Positions 31,721 to 40,537 of a stretch of 64,000 nt of DNA are shown piece by piece. This DNA is from Streptomyces sp. RFCAC02 (GTDB lineage Bacteria; Actinomycetota; Actinomycetes; Streptomycetales; Streptomycetaceae), in contig NZ_SAUH01000001.1 of the NCBI RefSeq assembly GCF_004193175.1, forward strand, positions 1,033,501 to 1,097,500, read 5' to 3'. The position numbers and the translations under genes were made by a program. How positions within the stretch are numbered: position 1 is the first letter of the stretch; each line of letters starts with the position of its first letter. The notes below the pieces were generated by a model, which was given only the letters and a program-made list of their open reading frames with translations, made no database searches and had not been told where the DNA came from.

Positions 31721-33231
31721 CCCTCCACGCTACCGCGCAGCTTCCCGGCCGCGGCGACCGCCCTGAGAACGGCTGACGCCTTGTTGCGGCACTCGGTGTC
31801 CTCGGCGGCCGGGTCGGAGTCGGCGACGACGCCGGCGCCCGCCTGGACGTAGGCCGTGCCGTCGCGCAGCAGCGCGGTGCGGATGGCGATGGCGGTGTCC
31901 GCGTCGCCGGCGAAGTCGAGGTAGCCGACGCAGCCGCCGTACACGCCGCGGCGGGTCGGCTCCAGCTCCTCGATGATCTGCAGCGCCCTCGGCTTCGGCG
32001 CCCCGGAGAGGGTGCCGGCGGGGAAGCAGGCGGTGAGGGCGTCGAAGGCCGTGCGGTCCTCGGCGAGGCGGCCGGTGACGGTGGACACGATGTGCATGAC
32101 GTGGCTGTAGCGCTCGACCGACATGAAGTCGACGACCTCGACGGTGCCGGGGGCGCAGACGCGGCCGAGGTCGTTGCGGCCGAGGTCGACCAGCATCAGG
32201 TGCTCGGCGCGTTCCTTCGGGTCGGCGAGCAGCTCCTCGCCGAGCGCGGCGTCCTCCTGCGGGGTGGCACCGCGCGGGCGGGTGCCGGCGATGGGGTGCA
32301 GCAGGGCGCGGCCGTCGGTGACCTTGACGAGCGCCTCCGGGCTGGAGCCGACGACGTCGAAACCGCTCCCGCCGTCACCGTCGCCGGCGAACCGGAAGAG
32401 GTACATGTACGGGCTGGGGTTCGTGGCGCGCAGGACCCGGTAGACGTCGAGGGCGGGGGCGGCGCACGGCATCTCGAAACGCTGGGACGGGACGACCTGG
32501 AACGCGTCGCCGGCCCGGATGTACTCCTTGACCGTCTCGACGGCCGACCGGTAGGCGGCACCGCCCGACCGCGCGGTGAACGGCGGCAGTTCGGACGGCG
32601 GGAGGACGGCCGGCGGCGCGGCGGGCGCGGGGCGGGAGAGGTCGGCCGTCATCGCGTCGAGACGGGCGACGGCGTCGGCCCACGCCTCGTCCACGCCGGT
32701 GGCCAGGTCGTTGTGGTTGATGGCGTTGGCGATGAGGAGGACCGTGCCGTCGCGGTGGTCGAGGACCGCGAGGTCGGAGGCCAGCAGCATGGTCAGCTCG
32801 GGCAGGCGCAGGTCGTCCTCGGCGCTGTCGCCGACCGACTCAAGGCGGCGGACGATGTCGTAGCCGAGGTAGCCGACCATGCCGCCGGTGAAGGGCGGCA
32901 GTTCGGGGTCGCGCGGGGTGTGCAGGGCGCGCAGCGTCTCCCGGAGGACGTGCAGCGGGTCGCCGTCGGTGGGGACGGAGACGGGCGGGGTACCGAGCCA
33001 GTGGGCGCGTCCGTCGCGGACGGTGAGGGCGGCGGAGCTGCGGACACCGATGAACGAGTAGCGGGACCAGGTGCGGCCGTTCTCCGCGGATTCGAGGAGG
33101 AACGTGCCGGGCCGCTCGCCGGCGAGCCTGCGGTACAGCGCGATGGGGGTGTCGCCGTCTGCGAGGAGCCGGCGGGTGACCGGGATGACCCGGCGGTCCT
33201 TGGCGAGCACCCGGAAGCGGTCGAGGTCCAT
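31717..33231 (-). CDS. trpE: Anthranilate synthase component I
   Basis: A 504-residue enzyme that converts chorismate to anthranilate with ammonia supplied by a TrpG amidotransferase, which is not in the window. The tryptophan feedback site includes [18 protein letters not shown]. The catalytic domain has [46 protein letters not shown] and GGCVGYLDF, all intact. It follows hisI by 11 bp, which links histidine and tryptophan synthesis in one transcript. No leader peptide rich in Trp or attenuator structure is evident between hisI and trpE. Confidence 0.96.
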   Translation of the reverse strand: MDLDRFRVLAKDRRVIPVTRRLLADGDTPIALYRRLAGERPGTFLLESAENGRTWSRYSFIGVRSSAALTVRDGRAHWLGTPPVSVPTDGDPLHVLRETLRALHTPRDPELPPFTGGMVGYLGYDIVRRLESVGDSAEDDLRLPELTMLLASDLAVLDHRDGTVLLIANAINHNDLATGVDEAWADAVARLDAMTADLSRPAPAAPPAVLPPSELPPFTARSGGAAYRSAVETVKEYIRAGDAFQVVPSQRFEMPCAAPALDVYRVLRATNPSPYMYLFRFAGDGDGGSGFDVVGSSPEALVKVTDGRALLHPIAGTRPRGATPQEDAALGEELLADPKERAEHLMLVDLGRNDLGRVCAPGTVEVVDFMSVERYSHVMHIVSTVTGRLAEDRTAFDALTACFPAGTLSGAPKPRALQIIEELEPTRRGVYGGCVGYLDFAGDADTAIAIRTALLRDGTAYVQAGAGVVADSDPAAEDTECRNKASAVLRAVAAAGKLRGSVEG

Positions 33232-33242
33232 GGGCGGTCAGC

Positions 33243-33620
33243 CTACTGTGCCGGGGCGGGCGCGCCGTCGGCCAGCGGGAGCGAACCGGCGTCGAAGCAG
33301 GTGCGGTCGCCGGTGTGGCAGGCGCCGCCGACCTGGTCGACCTTGACGAGCACGGTGTCGCCGTCGCAGTCGAGCGCGACGGACTTGACGTACTGCACGT
33401 GGCCGGAGGTGTCGCCCTTCACCCAGTACTCCCGGCGGCTGCGGCTCCAGTAGGTGCAGCGGCCGGTGGTGAGCGTGCGCCGCAGGGCCTCGTCGTCCAT
33501 CCAGCCGAGCATGAGCACCTCACCGGTGTCGTACTGCTGGGCGATGGCGGCGACGAGCCCGTCCGCCGTCCGCTTGAGGCGGGCGGCGACGGCCGGGTCG
33601 AGAGCGGGGGCGTCGGACAT
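33243..33620 (-). CDS. hisI: Phosphoribosyl-AMP cyclohydrolase
   Basis: A 125-residue zinc enzyme that opens the adenine ring of PR-AMP, step three of histidine synthesis. Signature [36 protein letters not shown], the metal Asp motif [13 protein letters not shown], and the zinc cysteines [12 protein letters not shown]. Single-domain (no HisE fusion). The ATG at 33620 is preferred to one nine bases upstream. First gene of the operon leading into trpE, and separated from the rest of the his operon by the 33.7-55.7 kb block. Confidence 0.95.
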   Translation of the reverse strand: MSDAPALDPAVAARLKRTADGLVAAIAQQYDTGEVLMLGWMDDEALRRTLTTGRCTYWSRSRREYWVKGDTSGHVQYVKSVALDCDGDTVLVKVDQVGGACHTGDRTCFDAGSLPLADGAPAPAQ

Positions 33621-33691
33621 GCCCCCCATTCTGCCGTGCCCGGGGCGGCGGCCCGGGCGCAGCGTACCGGGCCGCGGGGGTGCCCAGCGTC

Positions 33692-33697
33692 TACAGT
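33692..33697 (+). promoter_or_regulatory. -10 element of a leaderless promoter
   Basis: TACAGT six bases before the ATG at 33704, with no Shine-Dalgarno. The same arrangement is seen before the DUF1266 gene at 26739. Confidence 0.5.
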
Positions 33698-33703
33698 TGC
33701 GGC

Positions 33704-34339
33704 ATGTCTACCCATGCCAAGCGTGAACGTCTGCTGCTCGCCGAACTCTTGGAGAACGCGGGACCGGACGCCCCCACCCTGTGCGAGGGCTGGCGGACCC
33801 GTGACCTGGCCGCGCACCTGGTGGTGCGGGAGCGGCGGCCGGACGCCGCGGGCGGACTGGTGATCAAGCCCCTGGCGGCCCGGGGCGAGCGGGTGCGGAA
33901 CGAGTTCGCCGCCCGGCCGTACGACGAGCTGGTGCAGTTGTTCCGCGGCGGGCCGCCGCGGGTGTCGCCGTTCTCGCTGAAGCAGATCGACGAGGCGGCG
34001 AACACGGTGGAGTTCTTCATCCACGGCGAGGATGTGCGGCGAGCCGGCACGGACTGGGCACCGCGCGAGATCGACACCGTCTTCGCCACGACGCTGTGGC
34101 GGCGCCTGGAGACGGCCGGCCGGATCATGGGCCGCCGCTGCCCCGTCGGCCTGGTGCTGCGCCGCCCCAACGGGCAGACCGTCGTCGCGCACCGGGGCGC
34201 GCCCGTCGTGACGGTCACGGGGGACACGGCCGAGCTGCTCCTGTACGCCTCGGGGCGCCAGGACTCGGCGAGGGTCACGGAGGAGGGCGACCCGGGCGCC
34301 GTCGCGCAGGTACGGGCGGCCCGGCTCGGGCTCGGCTGA
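33704..34339 (+). CDS. TIGR03085-type DinB/MDMPI-like protein
   Basis: A 211-residue protein of the mycothiol maleylpyruvate isomerase-like (DinB four-helix) superfamily, TIGR03085 branch. [23 protein letters not shown] contains the characteristic first metal-binding histidine, and [16 protein letters not shown] the second His segment. [16 protein letters not shown] is the usual C-terminal signature. Members are thought to bind a divalent metal; several use mycothiol, but activity here is unproven. The ATG at 33704 lies directly after a -10 element (leaderless). It is divergent from hisI, and its transcript ends at a strong hairpin. Confidence 0.85.
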   Translation: MSTHAKRERLLLAELLENAGPDAPTLCEGWRTRDLAAHLVVRERRPDAAGGLVIKPLAARGERVRNEFAARPYDELVQLFRGGPPRVSPFSLKQIDEAANTVEFFIHGEDVRRAGTDWAPREIDTVFATTLWRRLETAGRIMGRRCPVGLVLRRPNGQTVVAHRGAPVVTVTGDTAELLLYASGRQDSARVTEEGDPGAVAQVRAARLGLG

Positions 34340-34375
34340 CGTCCGGCGCCCTCCCGCTCCCCCGCTCCCCGCGCA

Positions 34376-34414
34376 ACGCCCGCGCCGCCGGCTCACACCG
34401 GGCGGCGCGGGCGT
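34376..34414 (+). terminator. Terminator after the TIGR03085 gene
   Basis: Perfect 14-bp GC-rich stem (34376-34389 with 34401-34414) and 11-base loop, 36 bp after the stop. Confidence 0.8.
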
Positions 34415-34485
34415 CGTGCCGTGCCGTGCGCCGGCCGGTCGGCGCTCGACCGACGGTCCGTCACACGTTCGGTGTGCCGGGGGTG

Positions 34486-34515
34486 TTGACATAGCCGGCC
34501 GGCCCGGGCGACTCT
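34486..34515 (+). promoter_or_regulatory. Probable promoter of the first CE12 gene
   Basis: TTGACA (34486-34491), 18-bp spacer, GACTCT (34510-34515). The same -35, spacer length and unusual -10 recur before the other two pectin genes (AACACT, GACACT), which supports it. Confidence 0.5.
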
Positions 34516-34562
34516 TCCGGCGACCCCGGGAACGTGCGTGCCGCCCGGGCGCCAGCTGTGAA

Positions 34563-34574
34563 TGAATCGATTCA
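34563..34574. promoter_or_regulatory. LacI-type operator TGAATCGATTCA
   Basis: Perfect 12-bp palindrome with the central CG typical of LacI-family sites, 48 bp after the putative -10 and 32 bp before the start codon. Identical copies occur at 43317-43328 and 45028-45039. Confidence 0.75.
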
Positions 34575-34606
34575 CGGCCTCCGTACCCAGCACACGGGAG
34601 TGATGG

Positions 34607-35827
34607 ATGGCAGGACTCCGCAGAGCCGCAGCTACCCTCCTGGCCGGCCTGGTCTCGGCCGTGGCCGCCGCCGTCGCGCTGCCGGGCACCGCAGCCGCGG
34701 CGGACGCAGGACCGACGGTCTACATCGCGAGCGACTCGACCGCCCAGACGTACACCGACGCCTACGCCCCCCAGACCGGCTGGGGCCAGGTGATCGACCG
34801 CTTCTTCTCCGACGACGTGACGGTCGCGAACCACGCGATCGGCGGGCGCAGTTCCCGCTCGTTCGTCGAGCAGGGGCGGCTGCAGACGATCCTGGACCGG
34901 ATCCAGCCGGGCGACTACCTGTTCGTGCAGTTCGGGCACAACGACGCCTCGTCCACGATCCCGGACCGCTACACGCCGCCGGACGACTTCAAGGAGTACC
35001 TGCGCGACGACTACATCGCCGGTGCCCGCGCCCGCGGCGCCACTCCGGTGATCATCACACCTGTCTCGCGCCGGGACTACGCCGCGGCGACGGGCCTGTT
35101 CAACGTGTCCTTCCCCGCGTACGTGCAGGCGGCGACCGAGGTCGCGCGGGAGGAGGGCGTCCCGCTGATCGACCTGTCGGCGTCGAGCCGCGCCTACCTG
35201 GACTCGATCGGCCCCGAGGCCGCGAAGGACGTCTTCCTGCACACCGATCCGGGCGAGTACCCGAACCGTCCGGACGGCACCGCCGACAACACCCATTTCC
35301 AGACCTACGGCGCGCTGCAGATGGCCCGCCTCATCGCACGCGAGGCGGCGTCCGAGGGGCTTCCGCTGTCCGCGCACGTCCTCGACACGGTCTCCGACGT
35401 GTACGACTTCGGCCACTCCGGCTCCCCCGTCGCGTCCTCCTACACAAGCGTCACCGCGTCGACGGCCTACACGGCGCAGCGCGGGTACGGCCTGGCGGAC
35501 CACAGCGGGGCGATCGAGCGTGACCGCGGCACGGCGATGAACGCGCTGGACCGGGACTTCGTGGCCCGTTTCAACGCCCCTTACGCCTTCCGCGCGGATG
35601 TCCCCGACGGCGTCTACGACGTGCGGGTGTCGGCGGGCGACGCCGGCGGTTCGGCCCGGACGAACGTCACCGCGGAGGGGACCGTCTCCGGCCGCCTCGC
35701 TCCCTCCTCCGGGACGGCGATGTCCCTGACGCTGAGCGGCGTCACGGTGACGGACGGACGGCTCGACCTCGCGGTGTCCGGCGAGACCGGGCACCTGAAC
35801 GCCGTGGAGATCCTGCCCGCGGCCTGA
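34607..35827 (+). CDS. Secreted rhamnogalacturonan acetylesterase-like SGNH hydrolase (CE12)
   Basis: A 406-residue secreted enzyme. Signal peptide at residues 1-31 (twin-Arg-poor, LLAGLVSAVAAAVALPGTAAAA). SGNH blocks: nucleophile Ser in YIASDSTAQTYT, oxyanion Gly in NHAIGGRSSRSF, Asn in FVQFGHNDASS, and the acid/base pair in ADNTHFQTYGA. These match carbohydrate esterase family 12, which removes acetyl groups from rhamnogalacturonan-I. After about residue 260 comes a beta-sandwich domain (YDFGHSGSPVASSYTSV, FRADVPDGVYDVRVSAGDAG, GETGHLNAVEILPA) probably used for carbohydrate contact. It starts the pectin locus and carries the shared operator. Paralogue at 43372. Confidence 0.9.
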   Translation: MAGLRRAAATLLAGLVSAVAAAVALPGTAAAADAGPTVYIASDSTAQTYTDAYAPQTGWGQVIDRFFSDDVTVANHAIGGRSSRSFVEQGRLQTILDRIQPGDYLFVQFGHNDASSTIPDRYTPPDDFKEYLRDDYIAGARARGATPVIITPVSRRDYAAATGLFNVSFPAYVQAATEVAREEGVPLIDLSASSRAYLDSIGPEAAKDVFLHTDPGEYPNRPDGTADNTHFQTYGALQMARLIAREAASEGLPLSAHVLDTVSDVYDFGHSGSPVASSYTSVTASTAYTAQRGYGLADHSGAIERDRGTAMNALDRDFVARFNAPYAFRADVPDGVYDVRVSAGDAGGSARTNVTAEGTVSGRLAPSSGTAMSLTLSGVTVTDGRLDLAVSGETGHLNAVEILPAA

Positions 35828-35836
35828 CCCGAGACC

Positions 35837-35882
35837 GGTCCGGGCGCCCACGGCCCCCAACACCCCGCGGGGCGCCCGGACC
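35837..35882 (+). terminator. Terminator after the first CE12 gene
   Basis: Perfect 13-bp stem (35837-35849 with 35870-35882) and 20-base loop, ten bases after the stop. The following 265 bp up to the MFS stop hold no gene that I can support. Confidence 0.75.
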
Positions 35883-36147
35883 TTCCACCGGCCGGCCGTC
35901 TCCCCGGGCGCACCGGCACGGCATCCGCCCCGCGTCGCACACCGCGCGGGGGCGGACGCGTCCCCGCGATCGCGGCGGGGCGGAGAAGACGCAGGGACCG
36001 GAAGAAGCGGATGAAGCAGAAGGAGCCGGAGGCCGGGCCGGAGCCGAGAAATCGAAGAGTCATACCCACGTAACGCTGAGTGACGGTCGATGGTTCCCGA
36101 GCGTCCCGGCGCTCCGTCCGAGGGGGGTCCGTCCGGCGGTCGCGCGG

Positions 36148-37650
36148 TCAGCGGGCCTTCGGGGCGGCCTCCCTGAAGCCCGCCGGTCTCCCCCGGCCGG
36201 CGCCGGGGTCCCCCCTCCCGCGCCCCACCGCGCCCCGCCCGGCGAGTGGGACGTCGGGCGCCGCCAGGAGCACCGCGATCGCCAGCAGCCCGGCGGCACC
36301 GCCGGTCCAGGCGACGGCCGCCCCCGCGGACGCCGCGCCGGTCCCGCCCCCGGCCAGCGACTGGGCGCACGCGAGCCCGCACGCGCCCCCCAGTTGCTTC
36401 GCCAGCGCCGCGCCGGCCGTGGCCGTACCCATGTCGGCCGGGGGCACGGCACTCTGCGTCGCGATGGTGAGTCCGCCCATGAACGGCCCTGTGCCGAGCC
36501 CCGCGACGAACAGCCACGCGCCGCACAGGAGCATCGGCGTACCGTCCCCGAGAGCGAGGAACGGCAGGGTGCCGGCCGTCAGCAGGACCGCCCCCGTGAA
36601 AAGGGCCGGGCGCGCGCGGCCCTGCCGGACGACGACGGCCGCCGTGATCCGGTTCCCGGCGGTCATGCCGATGAGGTAGGGCAGCAGCAACAGGCCGGAC
36701 ACCGTGGCGGAATGGTCGCGCACGTGCTGGAAGTACAGCGGCAGGAGGATGCCCACGGGCATCGCCCCGAGCTGCGCGAGGAGGCCGGCCGTCAGCAGGG
36801 ACGCGTAGGCGCGGTGGCCGAAGAGGCGCAGCGGCAGGACGGGGACTGCGGCGCGCCGCTCGACGGGGACGAGGACGGCGAGCAGCAGGAGACCGGTCAG
36901 CAGGCTCCCGGCGACCGCGGGATCCGTCCAGCCGCGGGAGTGACCGGGACCCGCGTCGCCCTTGATGCTGAACGCGACCAGCACGAGCGAGATGCCGCCG
37001 GCGAGCAGGAGCATGCCCGTGGCATCGAGGCGGCCGGACGGGCGCGCCGCCGCCCGGTACGGGGGCAGGGCGGCGGCGAGGACGGCGATGACGACGGCGC
37101 CCACGGGCAGATTGAGCCAGAAGGCCCAGCGCCAGCCGGCGTTGTCCGCCAGCAGGCCGCCGACCAGGGGGCCGCCGACCATGCCGAGGACCATCATCGC
37201 CGCCAGCGCGGTCTGCATGCGGACGAGTCCCGCCGCGCGGTCGGGCGGGTACAGGTCCCGCATGACAGCCATACCCAGCACCAGGAGCGATCCGCCGCCC
37301 AGCCCCTGGACCGCGCGGGCCGCGATGAGGAACGGCATGCTCTGCGCGCATCCGCAGGCGAAGGAGCCCGCGAGGAAGAGCGTGAGCCCGGCGATGAGCA
37401 GTGGACGGCGGCCGTACAGGTCGGAGTAACGGCCCCAGGCGGGCACGGCGGCCGACGACGTCAGCAGGTAGGCGGTGACGAGCCACAGGTACCAGCCGTC
37501 GTCGCCGCCCAGTTCGGTGGTGATGCGGGGCAGGGCGGTACCGACGACCGTGCCGTCGAGCATGGCGAGGAAGACGCAGGCGAGGAGCGCTGCGGTGATG
37601 GCCGTACGGCGGCGCCCGGAGAGCGTGCCGTACGCGTCGGGGCTGGTCAT
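36148..37650 (-). CDS. MFS efflux transporter, DHA2 (14-helix) type
   Basis: A 500-residue proton-driven drug exporter of the EmrB/QacA group. Helix 1 has motif D1-like LAMLDGTVVGTALPRI. Motif A is GRYSDLYGRRPLLIAG and motif C is LGMVGGPLVGGLLADNAGWRWAFWLNLPVG, all diagnostic. Fourteen hydrophobic segments fit DHA2. The C-terminus is Gly/Arg-rich. Its ATG overlaps the stop of the upstream TetR gene, so the two are coexpressed. The substrate is unknown; induction through ligand binding to the TetR protein is likely. Confidence 0.92.
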   Translation of the reverse strand: MTSPDAYGTLSGRRRTAITAALLACVFLAMLDGTVVGTALPRITTELGGDDGWYLWLVTAYLLTSSAAVPAWGRYSDLYGRRPLLIAGLTLFLAGSFACGCAQSMPFLIAARAVQGLGGGSLLVLGMAVMRDLYPPDRAAGLVRMQTALAAMMVLGMVGGPLVGGLLADNAGWRWAFWLNLPVGAVVIAVLAAALPPYRAAARPSGRLDATGMLLLAGGISLVLVAFSIKGDAGPGHSRGWTDPAVAGSLLTGLLLLAVLVPVERRAAVPVLPLRLFGHRAYASLLTAGLLAQLGAMPVGILLPLYFQHVRDHSATVSGLLLLPYLIGMTAGNRITAAVVVRQGRARPALFTGAVLLTAGTLPFLALGDGTPMLLCGAWLFVAGLGTGPFMGGLTIATQSAVPPADMGTATAGAALAKQLGGACGLACAQSLAGGGTGAASAGAAVAWTGGAAGLLAIAVLLAAPDVPLAGRGAVGRGRGDPGAGRGRPAGFREAAPKAR

Positions 37651-38261
37651 CCGGCGTCCCCGGCGAGGGCGCCGTGGAGGAAGAGGTCCACGATCTCGCC
37701 GGTGGTCAGGGGGTCGGGGGCGCCGCTGCGGCCGGCCGGGACGAGGAGCATCTGGAAGGCGTCCGCGAGGCGTTCCGGTGCCAGGCGGAGCCGGTCGGCG
37801 TCGGGGGCGAAGAGGGCGGCGAGCGCGGCGCGCGGCGCGGCGAAACCCGCCTCGCGGTCGGGGAGCGCGCCGCCCTTGCCGGGCGCGGGACGGCTCATGG
37901 TGCCGGCGGTGGCGGCGAGTGCGCCGATGACGGCGCCCATCCGCTCCATGCGGGCGCGCATGACCTCGGCCGCCTCGTGCAGGCGCGCGTGCAGGGGCTG
38001 GTCGGTGTCGATGGCAGTGAGGTGGGCGACCAGATCGTCGGGGCGTACGGCCTCGGCGAGGCAGGCGGCGAGGATGGCGTCCTTGTCGGGGAAGACGCGG
38101 AAGACCGTGCCCTCGCCGATGCCGGCGGCACGGGCGATCTTCGCTGTGGTCACGGAGGCGCCGTACTCGACGACGAGGGGAAGGGCCGCGGCGACGATCA
38201 TCGCGCGGCGCTGGTCGGGGTCCATGGCGGGCGCGCGACGGCGCGCGGGGGTGTCGTTCAC
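37647..38261 (-). CDS. TetR-family transcriptional repressor
   Basis: A 204-residue protein with the TetR HTH near residues 17-62: RRAMIVAAALPLVVEYG, then VTTAKIARAAGIGEGTVFRVFPDKDAIL. The helical ligand domain follows. It starts at GTG 38261; an internal ATG at residue 13 is the alternative. It is first in an operon with the MFS exporter (ATGA overlap). A perfect 22-bp palindrome at 38274-38295 lies just upstream, which suggests autoregulation of the operon. Confidence 0.9.
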   Translation of the reverse strand: MNDTPARRRAPAMDPDQRRAMIVAAALPLVVEYGASVTTAKIARAAGIGEGTVFRVFPDKDAILAACLAEAVRPDDLVAHLTAIDTDQPLHARLHEAAEVMRARMERMGAVIGALAATAGTMSRPAPGKGGALPDREAGFAAPRAALAALFAPDADRLRLAPERLADAFQMLLVPAGRSGAPDPLTTGEIVDLFLHGALAGDAG

Positions 38262-38273
38262 ACCCCCGACGAT

Positions 38274-38295
38274 ACGGAGTGAGTACTCACTCCGT
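38274..38295. promoter_or_regulatory. TetR operator, perfect 22-bp palindrome
   Basis: The arms ACGGAGTGAGT and ACTCACTCCGT are exact complements, centred on GTAC, 12 bp upstream of the TetR GTG. This is the standard position for autorepression. Confidence 0.8.
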
Positions 38296-38317
38296 CAATG
38301 CCCGGCCGGACGCCCGC

Positions 38318-38464
38318 TCAGACCCGGCCGTCCCCCTTGCCCATGCGGTTGAGTTCGCTGAGCCGGTTGGCGCGGCGGACGGCCTCCCTGAGCAGGTCGG
38401 CGGGGTCGGGCGGCTGCGGCGGCTCTCCGGCCGATGCGGGTCGGGGAGTTGCGGTCGCGGACAC
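38318..38464 (-). CDS. Small hypothetical protein (48 residues)
   Basis: A GTG start at 38464 with AAAGG about ten bases upstream opens SATATPRPASAGEPPQPPDPADLLREAVRRANRLSELNRMGKGDGRV. Third codon positions are almost all G or C, especially in the second half, which supports coding. A flexible Pro/Ala N-terminus is followed by one amphipathic helix (LLREAVRRANRLSELNRM). Function unknown. It lies upstream of the TetR operon on the same strand, so read-through through the TetR operator is possible. Confidence 0.5.
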   Translation of the reverse strand: MSATATPRPASAGEPPQPPDPADLLREAVRRANRLSELNRMGKGDGRV

Positions 38465-38686
38465 GTGGTGCGCCTTTCGGTCGTTCTCGGCTCCGTGAAC
38501 CTAACGGGGCGGTGTCCGGAACTCAACGTTCGATCGGTCTCCCGTACGTTGCGACTTCATCGCGATGTCGCCCGCCGGCGGCGCGCGCGGTCCGGCAGGT
38601 GACCCGCAGCGGCTGTCAGTGGCCTGTGTCAGGCTGACGGAGACGGACGGTTCCGGCCCGACGGGGCGGCCGGGCGAGGGACGGGG

Positions 38687-39280
38687 ATGATGGCGATGAG
38701 CGGAGGCACGGGCGCGCCGGCGGAGGCGCTGCCGCGCACGGTGGCGGAGGCCGAGCGGTGCGAGCAGGAGGGGCGCCCCCTGCGCTTCCTCTTCTTCTGG
38801 GGCCACCGGCCGCCCCGCGACGGCGGGGTGGGCGCCGGCTGCCTGAGCCAGTGGTGGGAGGCGCCGTTCGAGGAGGACGGGCATGTCTTCCGCACCGCGG
38901 AGCACTACATGATGGCGCACAAGGCATGGCTGTTCGGGGACGGGGAGATCGCCGGCGAGGTGCTGGCCGCGGGCCACCCCGGGGAGGCCAAGCGGCTCGG
39001 CCGCCGGGTGCGCGGCTTCGACGAGGAGAGCTGGGAGCGCGAGCGGTACGGGATCGTCGTCCGGGGGAACGCGGCCAAGTTCCGGCAGCATCCGCCGCTG
39101 CGCGCCTTCCTCACCGGGACGCGGAAGTGCGTGCTGGTGGAGGCCAGCCCGGTGGACCGGGTCTGGGGCATAGGTCTCGCCGCCGGCGACGAGGCCGCGG
39201 CCCGGCCCTCGCGCTGGCGCGGTCTCAATCTGCTCGGTTTCGCCCTCATGGACGTGCGGGATCTCCTCGCGGCGGGCTGA
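38687..39280 (+). CDS. NADAR-family N-glycosidase-like protein
   Basis: A 197-residue protein of the NADAR/YbiA family (COG3236). Members hydrolyse N-glycosidic bonds in damaged riboflavin intermediates, and some remove ADP-ribose from guanine. FLFFWGHRPPRDGGVGAGCLSQWWEAPF and HVFRTAEHYMMAHKAWLFGD carry the conserved F-W, Glu-His-Tyr core. RRVRGFDEESWERERYGIVVRGNAAKF and VWGIGLAAGDEAAARPSRWRGLNLLGFALM follow the family throughout. Full length. The ATG at 38687 could be replaced by the one at residue 4. It stands alone and is convergent with the DUF389 gene; the substrate here is unknown. Confidence 0.9.
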   Translation: MMAMSGGTGAPAEALPRTVAEAERCEQEGRPLRFLFFWGHRPPRDGGVGAGCLSQWWEAPFEEDGHVFRTAEHYMMAHKAWLFGDGEIAGEVLAAGHPGEAKRLGRRVRGFDEESWERERYGIVVRGNAAKFRQHPPLRAFLTGTRKCVLVEASPVDRVWGIGLAAGDEAAARPSRWRGLNLLGFALMDVRDLLAAG

Positions 39281-39307
39281 AGGGCCGCCTCCCGGCGCCC
39301 GCGTCCG

Positions 39308-40258
39308 TCAGCGGGCGGTGGGGCCGTCCGCCGGGCCGCCGCGCATCCTCGACCAGTAGAGGCGCTGTGCGAGCAGAGTCACGGTGCCCGCGATCACGAT
39401 GCCGAGGAGGTTGACCCCGAGCTGGGTCATGGACCCCGCGGCGTCCGAGACATGGCCGTAGGACAGCGCGAGCGCGGCGTGCCCGGCGGCCGGCACGGTG
39501 GTCACGGAGATGGCGACGCCGACGAGCGCGGCCGACTTGGCGGAGGTCAGCGAGATCACGCCGGCCGCTCCGGCGAGCAGCGCCACGACGAACGACATGG
39601 CGTCCGGCTGCCAGACGAACTCGACCATGGGATGCGGCTGCGTGAACCTGTCGTCCGAGAACAGCCCCAGCGCGGTCATCAGCAGCGCGAAGCAGCTCGT
39701 GAGCAGCATCGCCACCGGGAAGCCGATGACGAGCGCCAGCAGGGAGCGGAGTCCGAGGCGCGGCCGGCGGGCCACCAGCGAGGTGCACAGGCCCGCGAGG
39801 GGTCCGATCTCCGGCCCGACGACCATCGCGCCGACGATCAGGATCTCGCTGTCGAGCAGGACGCCGCAGGCCGCCAGCATGGTGGCGAGGGACAGGAAGG
39901 CGAGATACGTGACCGTGAGCCCGGACTCCTCGTCCGTCGCGTCGATCAGCGACTCCCATACGACGGCGTCGACCCCCGCGCCGGGTGCCTCGCGTTCCGC
40001 CCGGTCGGCGCGGCGCGAGAGCGAGAGATCGACGTGCTCGGCGGTGATCGCGCCGTCCGTGTCGAGGCCGAGTGCCCGCAGGCGGCCGAGCAGGCCGTCG
40101 GCCGCCTCGCGCGCCACGTCGCACAGCACGACATCGCCCGCCGGATCGATGCCCGCGCCGGGCAGGACGGCGAGATGCGCGGTGCCGACGGTGTCCCGCA
40201 GCAGGGCCACGACCTCGTCGGTGCGGTGTGCCGGGATGATGAGCCGCAGATGCAACAT
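39308..40258 (-). CDS. DUF389 (TIGR00341-type) membrane protein
   Basis: A 316-residue protein. An N-terminal soluble domain of about 110 residues (LHLRLIIPAHRTDEVVALLR, ITAEHVDLSLSR) is followed by six hydrophobic segments. These carry the DUF389 signature LDSEILIVGAMVVGPEIGPLAGL and, later, LLAGAAGVISLTSAKSAALVGVAISVTTVPAAG. Function unknown, although the family is widespread. The ATG at 40258 (LHLRL) is chosen; the upstream open frame is Pro/Arg-rich and unlikely to be coding. The 280 bp upstream to the next divergent gene show no clear regulatory structure. Confidence 0.85.
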   Translation of the reverse strand: MLHLRLIIPAHRTDEVVALLRDTVGTAHLAVLPGAGIDPAGDVVLCDVAREAADGLLGRLRALGLDTDGAITAEHVDLSLSRRADRAEREAPGAGVDAVVWESLIDATDEESGLTVTYLAFLSLATMLAACGVLLDSEILIVGAMVVGPEIGPLAGLCTSLVARRPRLGLRSLLALVIGFPVAMLLTSCFALLMTALGLFSDDRFTQPHPMVEFVWQPDAMSFVVALLAGAAGVISLTSAKSAALVGVAISVTTVPAAGHAALALSYGHVSDAAGSMTQLGVNLLGIVIAGTVTLLAQRLYWSRMRGGPADGPTAR

Positions 40259-40537
40259 GCCCCGGAGCGTAGCGAGATCCCCGGACGTGAAACGCTTCGA
40301 CGGTGATCGGCGACCGGGCCGCCCGGCCGGTGCGGGACGGCCGGGGGCGCGCCGCTGGGCGGTCACCGGCCCGCCCGCGTCCGCCGGTCCCCGCCCTCCC
40401 GGGAGGGCGGAAGCCGCACCCGCCACCGTGTCCGACCGCCTCGTTCCCCGGCCCGTCCGTCACCGGCGGCGGCCGGAGGAGCGGTGGCCCGGCGACCGAC
40501 CCGGTGCCCTCGTACACCACAACCACCGGCCCCGCCC

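Noticed and set aside
29008..33231. Search for a Trp leader peptide or attenuator before trpE or trpC
   Set aside because: No short frame with consecutive Trp codons and no alternative hairpins were seen.
33419..37486. Open frame of about 1,355 codons spanning several genes on the minus strand
   Set aside because: It crosses hisI, the TIGR03085 gene and the first CE12 gene; composition is Arg/Pro/Gly-rich and no domain is seen.
39296..39317. Small hairpin between the convergent NADAR and DUF389 genes
   Set aside because: Only seven pairs, and it overlaps the DUF389 stop codon; insufficient for a terminator call.
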